From NCBI GenBank assembly GCA_023429345.1, contig JAEYVB010000409.1, forward strand, positions 1 through 7,620: DNA of 7,620 bases, in the 5' to 3' direction. Below, one piece after another: positions 6,491 through 7,620 of the stretch (positions are counted from its first letter, which is position 1; each line of letters begins with the position of its first letter). The notes under the pieces were generated by a model. That model had not been told where the DNA came from. It worked only from the letters and a program-made list of their open reading frames with translations, and did no database searches. A program made the translations under genes and the position numbers. The stretch is from Planctomycetota bacterium (lineage in GTDB: Bacteria; Planctomycetota; Phycisphaerae; Phycisphaerales; UBA1924).

Positions 6491-6497
6491 GAAAGGG
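6491..6497 (+). promoter_or_regulatory. Ribosome binding site of the HEAT-repeat gene
   Basis: GAAAGGG sits 10 nt before the GTG at 6508-6510. An in-frame TGA at 6490-6492 rules out any earlier start, so this site and the following signal peptide decide the GTG start. Confidence 0.55.
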
Positions 6498-6507
6498 TCT
6501 TCACGCC

Positions 6508-7620
6508 GTGACTACCCGGCGAAACAGCATCCGGCTCGCCGCTTTGGCAGGGCTTTGTTTGCACTTCGTCGAGCCGGGCCCCAATGTCGCGGCGGCCGGG
6601 GTGGGTGCATGGCCCAACCGGTTGCTTATCCAGCCGGTCCAGGACGGGGCCGAAGAATCGTTCCTCGTTGTCCTGTTTGAGCCTTCCCACGACCCGGCAG
6701 CCCTGGCCCAGGCCGCTGAGGCCGCCTTGGAACGGGCCCAGAATGCCTCGATCGCCCGGCGGCTCACACAGTTGCTTGAAGAGGAAAGCCAGCCTCAGGA
6801 ACCGCGCCTGGCGGTTTTGGCGGCGGTCGGCCGCTCCTGGTCGCCCCCGCCGCGCCTCTACAGAGCGATCCATCGCCTCGCCCAGGGGCCGACCAATGCG
6901 CCGCCCGCCTACGTGCTCCCGGCCCTCGCCGCGTACCGCACGCCCGAGGGGATTTCGCTGTTGATCAAGCGACTGTCGGTGAAGGAGCCGGAGGCCGTCC
7001 GCATCGCCGCTTCGGAGGCCCTCATCGCGGTGACCGGCCGGGACGACCTTGGCGGAGACCGGATAGCCTGGCAGCGATGGTTTGATCAGAACCGTTCCAC
7101 CGACGACAGCAAGTGGCGCGACACGCTCGCGGCCGGCGTCTCGCAGCGTCAGGCTCGCCTCGCGGCCGAGCGAGGTCAGGTAGCCGGTCGCATGACCGAC
7201 GCACTCCGCCGGCTGTATCTGGCTCTGCCCAGCGACAGCCAGGACCGGGCGAAGCTCCTGACGCAGCTCCTGACCGACCCCATCGCCGAGGCCCGCAACC
7301 TGGGGCTCGACCTCTTGTCGCGGGAAGTCTCGGCCGGCCGCGTCATTGACGGGGCATCGGTCGAGGCGGTCGCCGCGCTCCTGGAATCCTCGGATCCGCG
7401 CGTACGGGCCCGAGCCGCCCTCTTCGCCACCCAGCTCGTCCCCGCCAATCTTCCCGAGCGGCTCGCCGCCGCCCTGAGCCGGGAGACCAGCCCGGAGGCC
7501 GCCGCCAGCCTGCTCATAGCCGCGGCACGATGGCCCTCGGCGGCGATCGTGGCCCCCACGCTCCGGTGGCTGGAGCAGGGGCCCGTCGCGTACCCGGCCG
7601 CCATCGACGCCGTGCTCGCC
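6508..7620 (+). CDS. Secreted HEAT-repeat protein, 3' end beyond window
   Basis: The frame is open from a GTG at 6508 to the window edge (371 codons, no stop), so the C terminus is missing. Residues 1-30 look like an export signal: a basic start (TTRRNSIR), a short hydrophobic core (10-21) and an Ala-rich cleavage site near VAAA (27-30). The mature part is alpha-helical, with HEAT-like pairs at about 135-176 (LPALAAYRTPEGISLLIKRL, then EAVRIAASEALIAVTG) and 247-345 (LLTDPIAEARNLGLDLL; LLESSDPRVRARAALFA). The first pair ends in TG-x6-D-x3-W-x2-W (176-191), a signature I associate with planctomycete HEAT proteins. Such proteins act as protein-binding scaffolds; no enzymatic motif is visible and the specific role is unknown. 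It is divergent from the TPR gene. Codon use is strongly GC-ending, like its neighbours. Confidence 0.85.
   Translation, partial: MTTRRNSIRLAALAGLCLHFVEPGPNVAAAGVGAWPNRLLIQPVQDGAEESFLVVLFEPSHDPAALAQAAEAALERAQNASIARRLTQLLEEESQPQEPRLAVLAAVGRSWSPPPRLYRAIHRLAQGPTNAPPAYVLPALAAYRTPEGISLLIKRLSVKEPEAVRIAASEALIAVTGRDDLGGDRIAWQRWFDQNRSTDDSKWRDTLAAGVSQRQARLAAERGQVAGRMTDALRRLYLALPSDSQDRAKLLTQLLTDPIAEARNLGLDLLSREVSAGRVIDGASVEAVAALLESSDPRVRARAALFATQLVPANLPERLAAALSRETSPEAAASLLIAAARWPSAAIVAPTLRWLEQGPVAYPAAIDAVLA

Larger units (their letters stand above)
6316..6507. other. Divergent intergenic region between the TPR and HEAT genes
   Basis: This 192-bp gap lies between two diverging genes and should contain both promoters. 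I see no convincing -35/-10 pair on either strand. Weak candidates are TACGAT on the minus strand (6410-6415) and TTTACA on the plus strand (6452-6457), each without a partner. The right end carries the ribosome site of the plus-strand gene. An ATG-TTA-TGA triplet series (6484-6492) touches that site but encodes only two residues. Confidence 0.5.

Noticed and set aside
6375..6680. A 101-codon plus-strand frame overlapping the HEAT gene start
   Set aside because: It is in a different frame from the signal-peptide and HEAT coding frame, has an Arg/Gly/Pro-rich translation, and ends early.
6487..6873. A 128-codon minus-strand frame inside the HEAT gene
   Set aside because: It is antisense to the HEAT coding frame and shows no domain.

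Overview
The window is high-GC bacterial DNA holding seven protein genes. Six lie head to tail on the minus strand (1-6315). A seventh, on the plus strand, starts at about 6508 and runs off the right edge. I see no tRNA, rRNA, CRISPR array, insertion sequence or phage gene. The gene set (flotillin-like FloA, a bacterial topoisomerase VI A subunit, a TPR protein, and a secreted HEAT-repeat protein with a TG-x6-D-x3-W-x2-W signature after the helical pair) and the many GTG starts fit a planctomycete-like bacterium, possibly of the Phycisphaerae. That assignment is inference from gene content and composition, not a database match.

Layout, read along minus-strand transcription from right to left: a cytoplasmic TPR protein (4951-6315); a 137-bp gap with a perfect short inverted repeat; DNA topoisomerase VI subunit A (3680-4813); a 157-bp GC-rich gap; a voltage-gated-type potassium channel with a C-terminal zinc ribbon (2683-3522); a DCC-family thiol oxidoreductase-like protein (2211-2639); a 227-bp gap with a possible -10 element; floA (976-1983); and, 15 bp on, a UDP-glucuronate 4-epimerase-type sugar epimerase (4-960). 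The closest pairs, and the likeliest operons, are floA with the epimerase and the channel with the DCC gene. The divergent 192-bp gap at 6316-6507 should hold the promoters of the TPR gene and the HEAT gene.

The six minus-strand genes do not form one obvious pathway. FloA, the channel and the HEAT protein are membrane or envelope components; the epimerase supplies nucleotide sugars for surface polysaccharide; topoisomerase VI A acts on DNA. The most notable point is topoisomerase VI A with intact catalytic residues but no B (GHKL ATPase) subunit gene next to it. Several natural-looking gene starts are shorter than the longest open frame (DCC, topoisomerase and TPR genes), and four genes use GTG or possibly TTG. 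I found no convincing evidence of a wholly new system here.
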